This document shows, one piece after another, positions 1-8,601 of a stretch of 64,000 nt of DNA (the stretch's first letter is position 1; the number at the start of each line of letters is the position of its first letter). The position numbers were made by a program, and so were the translations under genes. The stretch is from assembly GCF_003614945.1 (NCBI RefSeq), contig NZ_QYCZ01000001.1, positions 1,134,001 to 1,198,000 on the forward strand, in the 5' to 3' direction. Under the pieces are notes generated by a model. That model worked only from the letters and a program-made list of their open reading frames with translations. It searched no databases and was not told where the DNA came from. Origin of the DNA: Bergeyella cardium. GTDB taxonomy: Bacteria; Bacteroidota; Bacteroidia; Flavobacteriales; Weeksellaceae.

Positions 1-792
1 AAGACTGGTAAAACTGAGCTCTCCAGTATTATAATTGATGATATAGTCGGCATCTTCGCCTCTTTTCATCAGTATACCATCGATAAACACCTGCTCGGAG
101 CCTGAAATTATCGTGATAAAGTTCTCCCCATTCTTCCCTCTAAGCCTGTACGGGCCCTGATTGCCCTCCACCCCTTGAAACCTCATCCTGTGAAACTCCG
201 AGCGGGCAACTCCTATCGACAAGTCGGTAAAAGTCTTGTTCTCCTCCCCAAATTCAGTCTGGAACTCCAAACCTAAGCTCCTCCTCTGGTACTTTCCGAA
301 ATAGGTTTTATCATCTATAAGGTCAATATGCCCTGCTCTTAATATCGTCTTGTCCTTAATATTGAGCTGAATAAAAATCCTGTCAAAATCCTCCAAAGTC
401 TGGGTATAGCCATCTGCCTGTACAGGGAGGCTGTGGTCATAAATACTCGCGAGGATGGAGACATCTTTGGAGAGCTTGCCACCAATCTGCAAGTCCATAC
501 TGCTCTGCACTGCCGAACCTTGATTGTTTCCAAAACTCAGCCCTCGGATAATGGAGCCCTTAGAAGTGAGCTCACCCAAAATCCTTTTCCTATCAGCTTT
601 TATCAGAACAGCATCATCTATAATCCTCTTCTGAGGATGTTTTATAAAATCTACCGTATCCCGCTTGAAGAAATCTTTATTCATCTTAGCAGAAATAAGG
701 CTATCTACCTTCAAGCTGTCCTTAATATTCGGATTTTCCCACGAGAAAATCTGGGCGTAAGAAGAGTTTATCCCTAAAAATCCGAATATCAT
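1..792 (-). CDS. Outer-membrane/surface protein, N-terminal part (3' end outside window)
   Basis: The minus strand is open from about 813 to the window edge and reads as a typical exported Bacteroidota protein. A hydrophobic leader ends in NSSYAQ, a signal peptidase I-like site, followed by a soluble region. It contains RGLSFGNNQGSAVQSSMDLQ and later GSEQVFIDGILMKRGEDAD, a motif I associate with large conserved flavobacterial surface proteins of unknown role. The ATG at 792-790 is the first ATG. A TTG at 813-811 would give a longer and more convincing signal peptide, but its GGAGG is only two bases upstream. The C-terminus lies beyond position 1, so family and length cannot be judged. It is divergent from the TonB receptor. 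A beta-barrel is possible but not shown by the visible part. Confidence 0.75.
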   Translation of the reverse strand, partial: MIFGFLGINSSYAQIFSWENPNIKDSLKVDSLISAKMNKDFFKRDTVDFIKHPQKRIIDDAVLIKADRKRILGELTSKGSIIRGLSFGNNQGSAVQSSMDLQIGGKLSKDVSILASIYDHSLPVQADGYTQTLEDFDRIFIQLNIKDKTILRAGHIDLIDDKTYFGKYQRRSLGLEFQTEFGEENKTFTDLSIGVARSEFHRMRFQGVEGNQGPYRLRGKNGENFITIISGSEQVFIDGILMKRGEDADYIINYNTGELSFTSL

Positions 793-940
793 ACAAAATA
801 AAAACAGCCTCAAAGCCTCCTTTTTAAAATAACGCCGTAAAATAACGAAATTAGAATGAATTTTTTGCCTCTGGCATAGAAGGACAACCTACTCAAATAT
901 GGGTATTTAATTTTTTCACTATCAAAAAATCTTTTTTAGC

Positions 941-948
941 TACCTTTG
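941..948 (+). promoter_or_regulatory. -7 promoter element (TACCTTTG) of the TonB receptor
   Basis: This is a perfect TAnnTTTG match, 20 bases before the ATG at 969. A GTG at 948 is in frame with the receptor but overlaps this element, so it cannot be the start. The short leader leaves no room for a B12 riboswitch. Confidence 0.7.
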
Positions 949-968
949 TGCCTTTCCTTACGAAACTT

Positions 969-2981
969 ATGTCATTTTCTACCTCCTTTCAGTGCTATAT
1001 TCTCATTTTGTTTTTACTTTTTGGGCATTATGTTTCTGCACAGAGGGGAGCAGACAGCCTCCAAACAATACAAACACTGGAATTATACAAAAGGAATTTC
1101 AAAGAGGTGATTCCTGTACAAGTGCTTAGCGGTAAGGAGCTCCAAAGACTTAATTCTCATTCGGTGGCAGATGCTCTGAGGTATTTCTCTGGTGTTCAGA
1201 TTAAGGATTACGGAGGTATAGGAGGGCTAAAAACCATTAATATTCGGAGTCTTGGGAGCCATCATACGGGTGTTTTTTATGATGGTATCCAGCTTGGAAA
1301 TGCACAGAACGGAATTGTAGATTTAGGTCGGTTTTCTTTGGATGATGTAGAGGAAATAGCCCTTTATAATGGGCAGAAATCCGATATATTTCAGCCAGCG
1401 AAAGATTTTGGTTCGTCGGGGAGTATTTATATTCAGCCTAAAAGGCCTTTATTTTCAAATGGAAGGAAAACCAATCTCATTTTAAGGCTTAAAAATTCGT
1501 CTATTTCGCTTTTCAATCCCTCTTTTCGGCTGGAGCAGAGGCTTTCAGCTCATACTTCTGCGAGTATTAGTGGTGAGTTTCTGGAAAGTGATGGCATCTA
1601 CCGCTTCCGATATACTAAAAAGAAGCTCGATGGGAGTATCGCCTATGATACGCTTGCTAAGAGGTATGATAGTGATATTCAATCCAAAAGATTAGAGACT
1701 GCGATATTCACTAAACTCGATAGAGGCAGTTGGGAGGCGAGGGCTTATGCTTATCAGTCCAACCGAGGGCTTCCCGCGCCGATTGTGAATGGCGGTTTTA
1801 AGGAAAGAGGGCGAAGGTTGCGAGACGAGAATTATTTTCTGCAAACCACATTGCGTAAAAAGCTGTTCCCCAGCATTGAAACACAACTTAAAGCCAAACT
1901 TTCTTACGACTATACCCATTATGCAGACACGGCGACCACCACCAAGCTCCACAAGATTCAAAATACTTATATTCAGCGGGAAGCCTACTTCTCCTCATCC
2001 AATATTTACCGCATAGGTTCAGGTTGGGACATCAGCTTAAGCGCAGATTTCCAATTCAATAATCTTAGTGCCGACCTGCCACTCTTCTCTTTCCCCACCC
2101 GATACACAGAGCTCGTAGCCTTTGCTACAACTTACCAAAAGGGAGGCGTTAAGGTACTGGGCAGCCTCCTTGGCACCTTCGTTCAAGAGGAAGTAGAGCG
2201 CAATGCAGCCTCTCCCGACAAATCCGAATGGTCGCCCTCCCTCTTCCTAAGCTATCAATTGAAGAATCAAGGCGTTAGTTTCCGAGCATTTTATAAAAAA
2301 TCCTTCAGAATGCCTACTTTTAACGATCTCTATTACACAATGATTGGATACTCAAACCTTAAACCCGAATACACTCATCAATATAACTTTGGGCTAAGCT
2401 TTCAGAAGGCAAACGATGCTAAAATACTGAAACAACTTCAGCTAAATGTAGATGTGTATTTCAACAAAGTAGAAAATAAAATCATCGCTGCACCTAACGG
2501 CAGTATGTTTAGGTGGATGATGAAGAACCTTGGATATGTGGAAATTATCGGTACGGATATTCAACTGCAAACTACGCTTCAGATGGGGAATTTTAACCTT
2601 CGTCCGCTCTTAAATTATACTTATCAGTCAGCAAAAAATCTCACCGATAAGTCAGATTCATATTACAACCATCAAATTCCATATACCCCCCTACATAGCG
2701 GTAGTTTTTCGTTAATTTCAGACTATAAAGGCTGGGGGCTACATTACAGTTTCATTTATGCAGGCAAGCGGTATAATGCACTTCAAAACAATATCCGTTA
2801 TTATGAAATCCAGCCTTGGTATACTCACGATATTTCATTGCAAAAAGAATTTAAAGTTGGAACTAATAAATTTAAAGTATCTTTGGAAGCAAATAATCTC
2901 CTCAATCAGTACTACGAGGTTGTAGCAAACTATCCGATGCCTGGTAGAAACTTCAAACTGGTACTCAACTGGAACTTATAG
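969..2981 (+). CDS. TonB-dependent outer-membrane receptor, BtuB-like
   Basis: Predicted TonB-dependent transporter of 670 residues. The signal peptide ends YVSAQ at residue 25. A plug domain follows (VLSGKELQRLNSHSVADALR; INIRSLGSHHTGVFYDGIQL; YNGQKSDIFQP), then a 22-strand-type barrel ending in an aromatic strand (FKLVLNWNL). The plug wording closely resembles the Bacteroides BtuB group. The next gene, 11 bases downstream, encodes a surface beta-propeller lipoprotein, the arrangement known for BtuB-BtuG corrinoid uptake. There is no N-terminal carboxypeptidase-like extension and no SusD partner, which argues against a glycan system. The start at 969 was chosen because of the promoter. The substrate (corrinoid) is inferred; a haem or other metal chelate remains possible. 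Confidence 0.85.
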   Translation: MSFSTSFQCYILILFLLFGHYVSAQRGADSLQTIQTLELYKRNFKEVIPVQVLSGKELQRLNSHSVADALRYFSGVQIKDYGGIGGLKTINIRSLGSHHTGVFYDGIQLGNAQNGIVDLGRFSLDDVEEIALYNGQKSDIFQPAKDFGSSGSIYIQPKRPLFSNGRKTNLILRLKNSSISLFNPSFRLEQRLSAHTSASISGEFLESDGIYRFRYTKKKLDGSIAYDTLAKRYDSDIQSKRLETAIFTKLDRGSWEARAYAYQSNRGLPAPIVNGGFKERGRRLRDENYFLQTTLRKKLFPSIETQLKAKLSYDYTHYADTATTTKLHKIQNTYIQREAYFSSSNIYRIGSGWDISLSADFQFNNLSADLPLFSFPTRYTELVAFATTYQKGGVKVLGSLLGTFVQEEVERNAASPDKSEWSPSLFLSYQLKNQGVSFRAFYKKSFRMPTFNDLYYTMIGYSNLKPEYTHQYNFGLSFQKANDAKILKQLQLNVDVYFNKVENKIIAAPNGSMFRWMMKNLGYVEIIGTDIQLQTTLQMGNFNLRPLLNYTYQSAKNLTDKSDSYYNHQIPYTPLHSGSFSLISDYKGWGLHYSFIYAGKRYNALQNNIRYYEIQPWYTHDISLQKEFKVGTNKFKVSLEANNLLNQYYEVVANYPMPGRNFKLVLNWNL

Positions 2982-2992
2982 GTCTTAAAACA

Positions 2993-4135
2993 ATGAACAA
3001 GAGCCCCTTTTTTTTAATAGCTATCTCTTTGATTTTCCTCCTTTTTGGCTGTAGAGGAAATGAATACATTCCTCAGATAGAGGAAACACCTCTTCCACCA
3101 GAGGCTTCTGGAAAGATACGGGGTTTTTATCTCTTGAATGAGGGAGCAATGGGAACCAACCAGGCTACACTGGATTATCTGGACTATACAAAGGGAATTT
3201 ACCACAAAAACATCTACGCTACTGCCAACCCAAGTGTAGTGAAAGAACTCGGAGATGTGGGGAATGACCTCCAAGTCTATGGTTCTAAGCTCTATGCCGT
3301 AATTAATGTATCAGGAAAGATAGAAGTACTTGATACAAAAACAGCAAAGCGCATCAAATCCATCCCTTTGCAAAACTGCCGATATATTTGCTTTAGTGGT
3401 GGAAAAGCCTACGCCAGCAGTTATAATGGAAAGATCTCTCCAGACCCAAAAGCTCCACTTGGAAAGGTGGTGGAGATAGACACTGCCAGTCTTAGTATCC
3501 AGAGAGAAGTAATTGTAGGCTACCAACCTGAAGAACTCGTCGTGGGAGAAAATAGCAAGCTCTTCGTTGTTAATTCAGGTGGCTACCGTTTCCCAAATTA
3601 TGATAAAACTCTTTCTATTATCGACCTTAAAACCTTTACTGAAGAGAAGAAGATAGATATAGATATTAATCTCCATAGAATTAAAAAAGACAGATTTGGA
3701 GATTTGTATATCAGTTCACGGGGAGACTATTATAACCACAAATCCAACCTCTTTGTAGTAGATGCCAGCACAGGTGAAGTCAAAAAATCCTTTGATATTC
3801 CTGTGAGCAATATGACAATAGTTAATGACAAACTCTACTATTATGCTAATGACTTTAACTATAATACTCACACAACTAAGAAGTCATTTGGAGTGATAGA
3901 TGTAGAATCAGAGACCATTCTCAGTACGGATTTAATCCCTACCGAATATCAAAAAAAGATTCAGAATCCATACGGTATCGCTGTAAATCCAATAAGTGGG
4001 GATATTTATATCACCGATGCGAGGGACTATACCTCTATTGGTTATATCTATGCCTTTGACAAAAATGGTAACTTCAAATGGGAGCAATCAGCAGGCAATA
4101 TTCCTGCTCATTTTGCATTTGTTTATAAAGATTAA
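2993..4135 (+). CDS. Surface beta-propeller lipoprotein, YncE/DUF5074 type (BtuG-like)
   Basis: 380 residues. The lipoprotein signal is MNKSPFFLIAISLIFLLFGC, with the lipid-accepting Cys at residue 20. The rest is a repeating series of short beta blades (GNDLQVYGSKLYAVINVSGK; YQPEELVVGENSKLFVVNSG; YGIAVNPISGDIYITDARDY), typical of a seven-bladed YncE-like propeller. In Bacteroides, BtuG proteins of this fold cap the BtuB transporter and bind vitamin B12 very tightly. Position directly after the receptor supports the same role as a surface substrate-capture lid. It is almost certainly cotranscribed with the receptor. The ligand is inferred from context only. Confidence 0.8.
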   Translation: MNKSPFFLIAISLIFLLFGCRGNEYIPQIEETPLPPEASGKIRGFYLLNEGAMGTNQATLDYLDYTKGIYHKNIYATANPSVVKELGDVGNDLQVYGSKLYAVINVSGKIEVLDTKTAKRIKSIPLQNCRYICFSGGKAYASSYNGKISPDPKAPLGKVVEIDTASLSIQREVIVGYQPEELVVGENSKLFVVNSGGYRFPNYDKTLSIIDLKTFTEEKKIDIDINLHRIKKDRFGDLYISSRGDYYNHKSNLFVVDASTGEVKKSFDIPVSNMTIVNDKLYYYANDFNYNTHTTKKSFGVIDVESETILSTDLIPTEYQKKIQNPYGIAVNPISGDIYITDARDYTSIGYIYAFDKNGNFKWEQSAGNIPAHFAFVYKD

Positions 4136-4244
4136 TCAATACTTTTATATTAATTTTCAATGATTTAATCTCTATTATTAACATTTTCAATTTCCTCAAA
4201 AATCTATTCTAAATAGACTAATAAGGTATTTTTTATTATTTTTC

Positions 4245-4252
4245 TACCTTTG
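4245..4252 (+). promoter_or_regulatory. -7 element (TACCTTTG) directly in front of the 4260 gene
   Basis: This is a TAnnTTTG match ending seven bases before the ATG at 4260. With a transcription start a few bases downstream of the element, the mRNA would have almost no 5' leader. It shows the surface-protein pair at 4260-6275 can be transcribed apart from the receptor. Confidence 0.65.
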
Positions 4253-4259
4253 TGGGACA

Positions 4260-5408
4260 ATGAAACCGAAACACTTAATCTTTTTATTGGCTCTTGGAGC
4301 ATGTACTGCGGATGACTTTCTGCAACCCGATATCCCTATTGGAATTTTAGAACCCTCCTATACGGTCAACAGGTTTAAAGTCCTGGAGATAAAGCCCAAC
4401 ATCCCGCTTTCTGCATCTTTCATTTGGAAAGTAGATGGTAAAGAATACTCTAAAGCTCCTGTCTTTGAATTTATTTCCACAGAAATAGCTCCTCATACCC
4501 TTAACCTTGAGGTTTCTTATAATGGCAAATCACTTACCTATACTTCAACCATTAATGTAACCGAGGAAGACAAGAAATTTAGCGAGTATATTGCCGATGT
4601 ATTAGAGTATCGCCCTGCTGTGGGGCAGTTCATCAACAAACTCCCAGCCTACGAAGACCAAAATACCGAACAACATCTCCTCGCTAAGGCAAAAAAAGCT
4701 CTTGTGGGTGATACAAAAGACCTTATTAGTCTTGGGGGATATGGTGGTTTTGTTATCTTTTCGTTTGACCACACCATTCCTAACCTTACGGGGAGAGATT
4801 TTAAAGTTTTAGGCAATGCCTTTGCGGGCAGTAGTGAACCTGGAATCATAATGGTAGCCTATGACAGAAATAAAAACGGAAAGCCAGATGATAATGAATG
4901 GTACGAAATTGCAGGGAGTGAACACTCTTCTTCGGAGACGGTGAAGAATTACCAAATCACCTATTTTAAACCTGAAAATGAACCTTCTGGTGAAGAAAAA
5001 AACTATATAAAATGGGAAGATAATCAAGGAAATTCAGGTTTTAAATCAAAAAACAGATTTCATTCTCAGAGCTATTACCCTCTTTGGCTCCATCAGTCCA
5101 CACTATCATTCTCTGGAACAAAGCTAAAGGATAATTACACCCAAAATGGCGGAGCGAATGCCCATTGGACAGGCAAGGCTTATGATTTTGGCTATGCTGA
5201 TAACGCTCCCAACGAATCTGAGGCCTCTAATATAGACATATCTTGGGCAGTAGATAAAAATGGAAAACCTGTACATCTCATCGGGATTGATTTTATAAAA
5301 GTCTATACCGCTATTAACCAGGAGGCTGGCTGGCTGGGTGATATATCAACCGAAATCAGAGGTGCTTATGACCTTTGGATGAAAAACTCAACCAAAAATA
5401 ACAAATAA
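4260..5408 (+). CDS. Surface lipoprotein with PKD-like domain, third gene of the receptor locus
   Basis: 382 residues. A short lipoprotein leader (MKPKHLIFLLALGAC) places the lipidated Cys at residue 15. A PKD/Ig-like beta segment follows (FIWKVDGKEYSKAPVFEF, about residues 55-75), then a large domain containing LGGYGGFVIFSFDHTIPN, EPGIIMVAYDRNKNGKPDD (calcium-loop-like) and a C-terminal IDFIKVYTAINQEAGWLGDI. I recognise this as the Bacteroidota cell-surface protein commonly next to BtuB/BtuG-like and DUF4465 genes. Its role is unknown; accessory corrinoid binding at the cell surface is plausible. It has no type IX sorting domain. The next gene starts 15 bases downstream, so the two are probably one transcript. 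Confidence 0.75.
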   Translation: MKPKHLIFLLALGACTADDFLQPDIPIGILEPSYTVNRFKVLEIKPNIPLSASFIWKVDGKEYSKAPVFEFISTEIAPHTLNLEVSYNGKSLTYTSTINVTEEDKKFSEYIADVLEYRPAVGQFINKLPAYEDQNTEQHLLAKAKKALVGDTKDLISLGGYGGFVIFSFDHTIPNLTGRDFKVLGNAFAGSSEPGIIMVAYDRNKNGKPDDNEWYEIAGSEHSSSETVKNYQITYFKPENEPSGEEKNYIKWEDNQGNSGFKSKNRFHSQSYYPLWLHQSTLSFSGTKLKDNYTQNGGANAHWTGKAYDFGYADNAPNESEASNIDISWAVDKNGKPVHLIGIDFIKVYTAINQEAGWLGDISTEIRGAYDLWMKNSTKNNK

Positions 5409-5423
5409 ACTTATTATATACAG

Positions 5424-6275
5424 ATGACTACAAGAATTTTCAAAAACCTTTACATTAGGATCTTTTTACTGACAATCAGTACTGTGGCACTTACATCCTG
5501 CCAAATGGACAATGAGCCTATCCAACTCGTAGAGCAGGGTATTACGACCTTAGACCTTTCCAAATTTGATCTCTCCGATGGTACTGCAGTTACGGGTGGA
5601 AAAATCTGGAAAGACACCTATACCGAAGACAAAGCTTTAGAAATCGGCATTTTCAAGTTCAACCATACCGCTGTTCAAAGCTGGAACTACTGGAGTGGCT
5701 TCACGGTTTCTAACAGCAATGATAATACAAATCATCTCAACTCCCAAGGTGGTTGGGTAAAAAACCAATGGGGTACAATGCCCAAAGGAGGGGTAAATGG
5801 TGAAGGTACTCCTTTTCTTATCTCCTATGCTGATCATAAGCCTGCACAAGGTGTATTAAAAGCAGGAGAAGTAATAGATTTAAGCAAATTTTCCAGCAGT
5901 GTAGAGATTGCCGATAATTCCAAAACCTATACAGCAAAGTCTGTAAGTCTTGCAATAAGCCCTTGGTCATATTACGGTATCTTAAATGGTGATTCCTTTG
6001 CAAGAAAATTTGAAAAAGGTGACTATTTTGCAATTCATATCTATGGTTTAGATAAAGATAAAAAACTCACAAACAATGCAGAACCGATTATTCACTATTT
6101 TGTAGATTTTAGAAATAAAGTAGATAGTATAGACACCTCTTGGAAAAAGGTAGATTTATCTCCTCTCGGACAGGTGAAGTATCTTCTCTTCTTCTTAGAG
6201 ACTACCGATGTAGGACAATATGGTGCCAATACCGCGCTTTATTTCTCTATGGATAAACTTTCTGTAAAAGAATAA
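5424..6275 (+). CDS. DUF4465-domain surface lipoprotein
   Basis: 283 residues. The leader ends VALTSC (Cys 26), so it is a predicted lipoprotein. The body has the DUF4465 signature: an aromatic block WNYWSGFTVSNSNDNTNH around residue 90, a glycine-rich stretch, then WSYYGILNGDSFARKFEKGD and a C-terminal VDLSPLG followed by LLFFLET, consistent with a carbohydrate-binding-module-like beta sandwich. DUF4465 proteins accompany BtuB/BtuG in many Bacteroidota, and a related surface lipoprotein (BtuH) has been described as a B12 binder. It is the last gene of the locus, before a strong hairpin terminator. Function as a corrinoid-binding accessory is inferred. Confidence 0.75.
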   Translation: MTTRIFKNLYIRIFLLTISTVALTSCQMDNEPIQLVEQGITTLDLSKFDLSDGTAVTGGKIWKDTYTEDKALEIGIFKFNHTAVQSWNYWSGFTVSNSNDNTNHLNSQGGWVKNQWGTMPKGGVNGEGTPFLISYADHKPAQGVLKAGEVIDLSKFSSSVEIADNSKTYTAKSVSLAISPWSYYGILNGDSFARKFEKGDYFAIHIYGLDKDKKLTNNAEPIIHYFVDFRNKVDSIDTSWKKVDLSPLGQVKYLLFFLETTDVGQYGANTALYFSMDKLSVKE

Positions 6276-6291
6276 CTCAAACACACAAAAA

Positions 6292-6331
6292 ACAAAAGAG
6301 GGAGTAGATACTATTCTATTCCCTCTTTTGT
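6292..6331 (+). terminator. Terminator after the surface-protein locus
   Basis: A perfect 12-bp stem ACAAAAGAGGGA / TCCCTCTTTTGT encloses a 16-base loop. The T-rich right arm ends the operon 17 bases after the DUF4465 stop. Confidence 0.75.
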
Positions 6332-6441
6332 ATATGAAATATTAGGTCTTTTATAATAAATTTCGTCTTGTTCAATATAAAATTAGATTGAGAAAAATTA
6401 CAACAAGTTTCATATTTTCCCTCTTTCCTATGCATAATTTC

Positions 6442-6449
6442 TATATTTG
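6442..6449 (+). promoter_or_regulatory. -7 element (TATATTTG) of the two-component operon
   Basis: A TAnnTTTG match 33 bases before the response-regulator ATG, placed between the preceding terminator and the gene. Confidence 0.65.
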
Positions 6450-6482
6450 CCGAGATAAATCCTAAAAACAAAGTGTAAATAA

Positions 6483-7154
6483 ATGAAAATTTTAATAGTA
6501 GAAGACGAACAAGGGCTTCGAGAAACGATAACGACATTTTTAGAAAAGGAAAACCTCCGTGTAGAGGGAGCAAAAAACGCAAAAGAAGGACTGTATAAGG
6601 TTATAGACTATGAGTATGACTGTATTTTGCTAGACATTACCCTCCCAGACGGCAACGGTCTCGATATCCTCCGCTCATTAAAGGAAAATAAGAAGACAAC
6701 CCCCGTTATTATCCTCTCTGCAAAGGATTCTATCGACGACAAAGTCAGTGGTTTGGAGCTCGGAGCCGATGATTACCTCGCGAAACCCTTCCATCTCGCC
6801 GAGCTTTTCGCTCGGATAAAATCGGTTACCCGAAGAAAGCTACAGCACGGGAATTCTTGGATTAGCTATAAGAATATAAGGCTTAACTATGAGGATAGGC
6901 AGGTTACGGTGGGTGATGAACCCCTCCAGCTCAATAGAAAAGAGTTTGATATGCTTTACCGATTCATCAGTCGCCCCTCAAAAACCTTTGAGAAGACTTC
7001 TTTGGCAGAAATGGTCTGGGGAGATTATATTGACCAGTCCGAAAGTCTGGATTTTATCTATTCTCAAGTAAAAAACCTCCGCAAAAAACTGAAAACACAC
7101 CGCTCCGAAGCAGACATTATTGCCGTCTATGGCATAGGATATAAATTTGAGTAG
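6483..7154 (+). CDS. OmpR/PhoB-family response regulator
   Basis: 223 residues. The N-terminal receiver domain shows the acidic pair EDE at 7-9, the phospho-acceptor Asp 51 (ILLDITLPDGNG) and the conserved Lys in LAKPFH near 101. The C-terminal winged-helix DNA-binding domain (about 125-223) carries LNRKEFDMLYRFISRP and the recognition helix LDFIYSQVKNLRKKL, ending in GIGYKFE. Its stop is immediately followed by the histidine-kinase ATG, so the pair is translationally coupled. A copper P-ATPase lies downstream but has its own promoter, so metal sensing is a guess rather than a conclusion. Family assignment is secure. Confidence 0.92.
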   Translation: MKILIVEDEQGLRETITTFLEKENLRVEGAKNAKEGLYKVIDYEYDCILLDITLPDGNGLDILRSLKENKKTTPVIILSAKDSIDDKVSGLELGADDYLAKPFHLAELFARIKSVTRRKLQHGNSWISYKNIRLNYEDRQVTVGDEPLQLNRKEFDMLYRFISRPSKTFEKTSLAEMVWGDYIDQSESLDFIYSQVKNLRKKLKTHRSEADIIAVYGIGYKFE

Positions 7155-8450
7155 ATGATTTCCCTAAAAAACTACACCCAGAAGCATCTTTCGCTCTTCA
7201 TTTTCCTGCTTATCGCCTTGTGGGCGGCACTTTTCTATGCCTTTATCCTCGATGAGGTCTATGATAATGTAGATGACGGCTTGAAGGACAGGAAAATCGC
7301 TATCATTCGCGAGGCTTACGACAACCCAGAGATCTTAAAAACAGATGAATACGGCATTGGACAGTTTAAGATAACTCCAGTGCCAGACGAGGAGTTTAGC
7401 CAATGGAATAGACTCCGCAATGAGATGTTTTATATGCCTTATGACCAAGAAATGGAGCCTTACCGAGTGCTAACGACCCATTTTTTGGACAAAGAAGGGC
7501 GCTCTTACCAACTGGAGATCCGTACTTCTACTGTAGAAGAGGATGATTTGCTCATCAACCTCGCTGTAGCCCTCGCTGTACTCTATGCTGTGCTGGTGAT
7601 ATGCGTTTATTGGGTCAATAGAATCGTTCTGAACCGAGCTTTTAAGCCTTTTAGGGAGATTATTTCCCAGCTTTCCGCCTACCGATTCGGAAGTAAAAAT
7701 ACCTTTGTAGAACCTGAGACCTCCATCTCCGAATTTAAGGACTTATCTAAGGGAATTTTGACAATGCTTAACGATAATCAAGAGGTGTTTATGCAACAAA
7801 AGGCATTCATAGAAAATGCTTCCCACGAGCTAAAAACCCCGATCAGTATCATTCAAAATAAAATAGACCTCCTTATAGAACAAGGCAGTAAGGAAGAGGA
7901 AATTCAGCAACTCATCCAGATAAAAAGCACGGCTAAACGGATGTCTGACCTCATCTCATCGCTCCTTACCCTCTCCAAGATTGAAAATAACCAGTTTCAA
8001 GAAGAGGAAAGCATCAACGCTAATGAAATAATTGATGAAATGGCAGAAAATGCCGAATCCTTAGTCCAATATAAAGAAATTCAGCTCGATATTAAGGAAA
8101 AAGGAGTCTTTCAAGTAGAGTTTAATCGTAATCTTTTCCACATTATTTTGGCGAATCTCTTCCAAAATGCCGTGAAATACAGCCCTCCAAATGGAGAAAT
8201 CTGCATTGAAATCTCTCCTAATGAGATTGTTTTCTCAAATACCGCTACAGGTACCGCTTTGGACGGAGATAAAATCTTTAATAGGTTCTATAAACAGTCA
8301 AACGACAGCCTCTCTACAGGTCTGGGGCTTGCCATTCTCCAAACGATCATCAATAATGACCCTAGACTTAAAATAGACTACTCTTTTTCTAATAATAAGC
8401 ACTTTTTTAGGCTTTTAAAAGCTAATATTGAGTATCTTTTTCCCTTTTAA
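7155..8450 (+). CDS. Sensor histidine kinase, membrane-bound
   Basis: 431 residues. One membrane helix near the N-terminus (LSLFIFLLIALWAALFYAFI) and a second around 135-155 bracket a roughly 100-residue periplasmic sensor region with no recognisable fold. A HAMP-like linker and the dimerisation helix follow, with phospho-acceptor His 224 (FIENASHELKTPISI). The ATPase domain has the N box LANLFQNAVKYS and a G2-like STGLGLAI; the DxGxG G1 box is weak, as in many Bacteroidota kinases. The start ATG directly abuts the response-regulator stop. The signal is unknown. Confidence 0.9.
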   Translation: MISLKNYTQKHLSLFIFLLIALWAALFYAFILDEVYDNVDDGLKDRKIAIIREAYDNPEILKTDEYGIGQFKITPVPDEEFSQWNRLRNEMFYMPYDQEMEPYRVLTTHFLDKEGRSYQLEIRTSTVEEDDLLINLAVALAVLYAVLVICVYWVNRIVLNRAFKPFREIISQLSAYRFGSKNTFVEPETSISEFKDLSKGILTMLNDNQEVFMQQKAFIENASHELKTPISIIQNKIDLLIEQGSKEEEIQQLIQIKSTAKRMSDLISSLLTLSKIENNQFQEEESINANEIIDEMAENAESLVQYKEIQLDIKEKGVFQVEFNRNLFHIILANLFQNAVKYSPPNGEICIEISPNEIVFSNTATGTALDGDKIFNRFYKQSNDSLSTGLGLAILQTIINNDPRLKIDYSFSNNKHFFRLLKANIEYLFPF

Positions 8451-8467
8451 AGGATATAAAATCCTTC

Positions 8468-8516
8468 ACTTACCACTTAAAGCCTACTACTTACCGCCTT
8501 AAGCCTGCTGCTTATT
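8468..8516. repeat. Heptamer repeat tract (7 x 7 bp)
   Basis: Consecutive 7-mers read ACTTACC, ACTTAAA, GCCTACT, ACTTACC, GCCTTAA, GCCTGCT, GCTTATT. The tract starts 17 bases after the kinase stop and belongs to the GCYNNNN family seen in other gaps of this window. Confidence 0.6.
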
Positions 8517-8562
8517 ATAACTTTTATAGACTTAAGTATAAGAGAGATTAGATTTGATGATT

Positions 8563-8570
8563 TAACTTTG
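8563..8570 (+). promoter_or_regulatory. -7 element (TAACTTTG) of the copper ATPase gene
   Basis: A perfect TAnnTTTG 31 bases before the ATG at 8602. The preceding repeat tract separates the ATPase gene from the two-component operon, so it is likely transcribed on its own. Confidence 0.65.
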
Positions 8571-8601
8571 CAACTTAGAAAATCATTAAACCAAATAAGA
8601 G

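Noticed and set aside
433-777. Plus-strand ORF of 114 codons at the left edge
   Set aside because: It is antisense to a minus-strand frame with a signal peptide and coherent protein composition; its own translation shows no family features.
793-940. Cobalamin riboswitch upstream of the BtuB-like receptor
   Set aside because: No B12-box-like sequence was found and the promoter position leaves a leader too short for an aptamer.
948-968. In-frame GTG start giving a longer TonB receptor (MPFLTKL extension)
   Set aside because: The GTG overlaps the TACCTTTG promoter element, and the shorter form from ATG 969 begins with a clean signal peptide.
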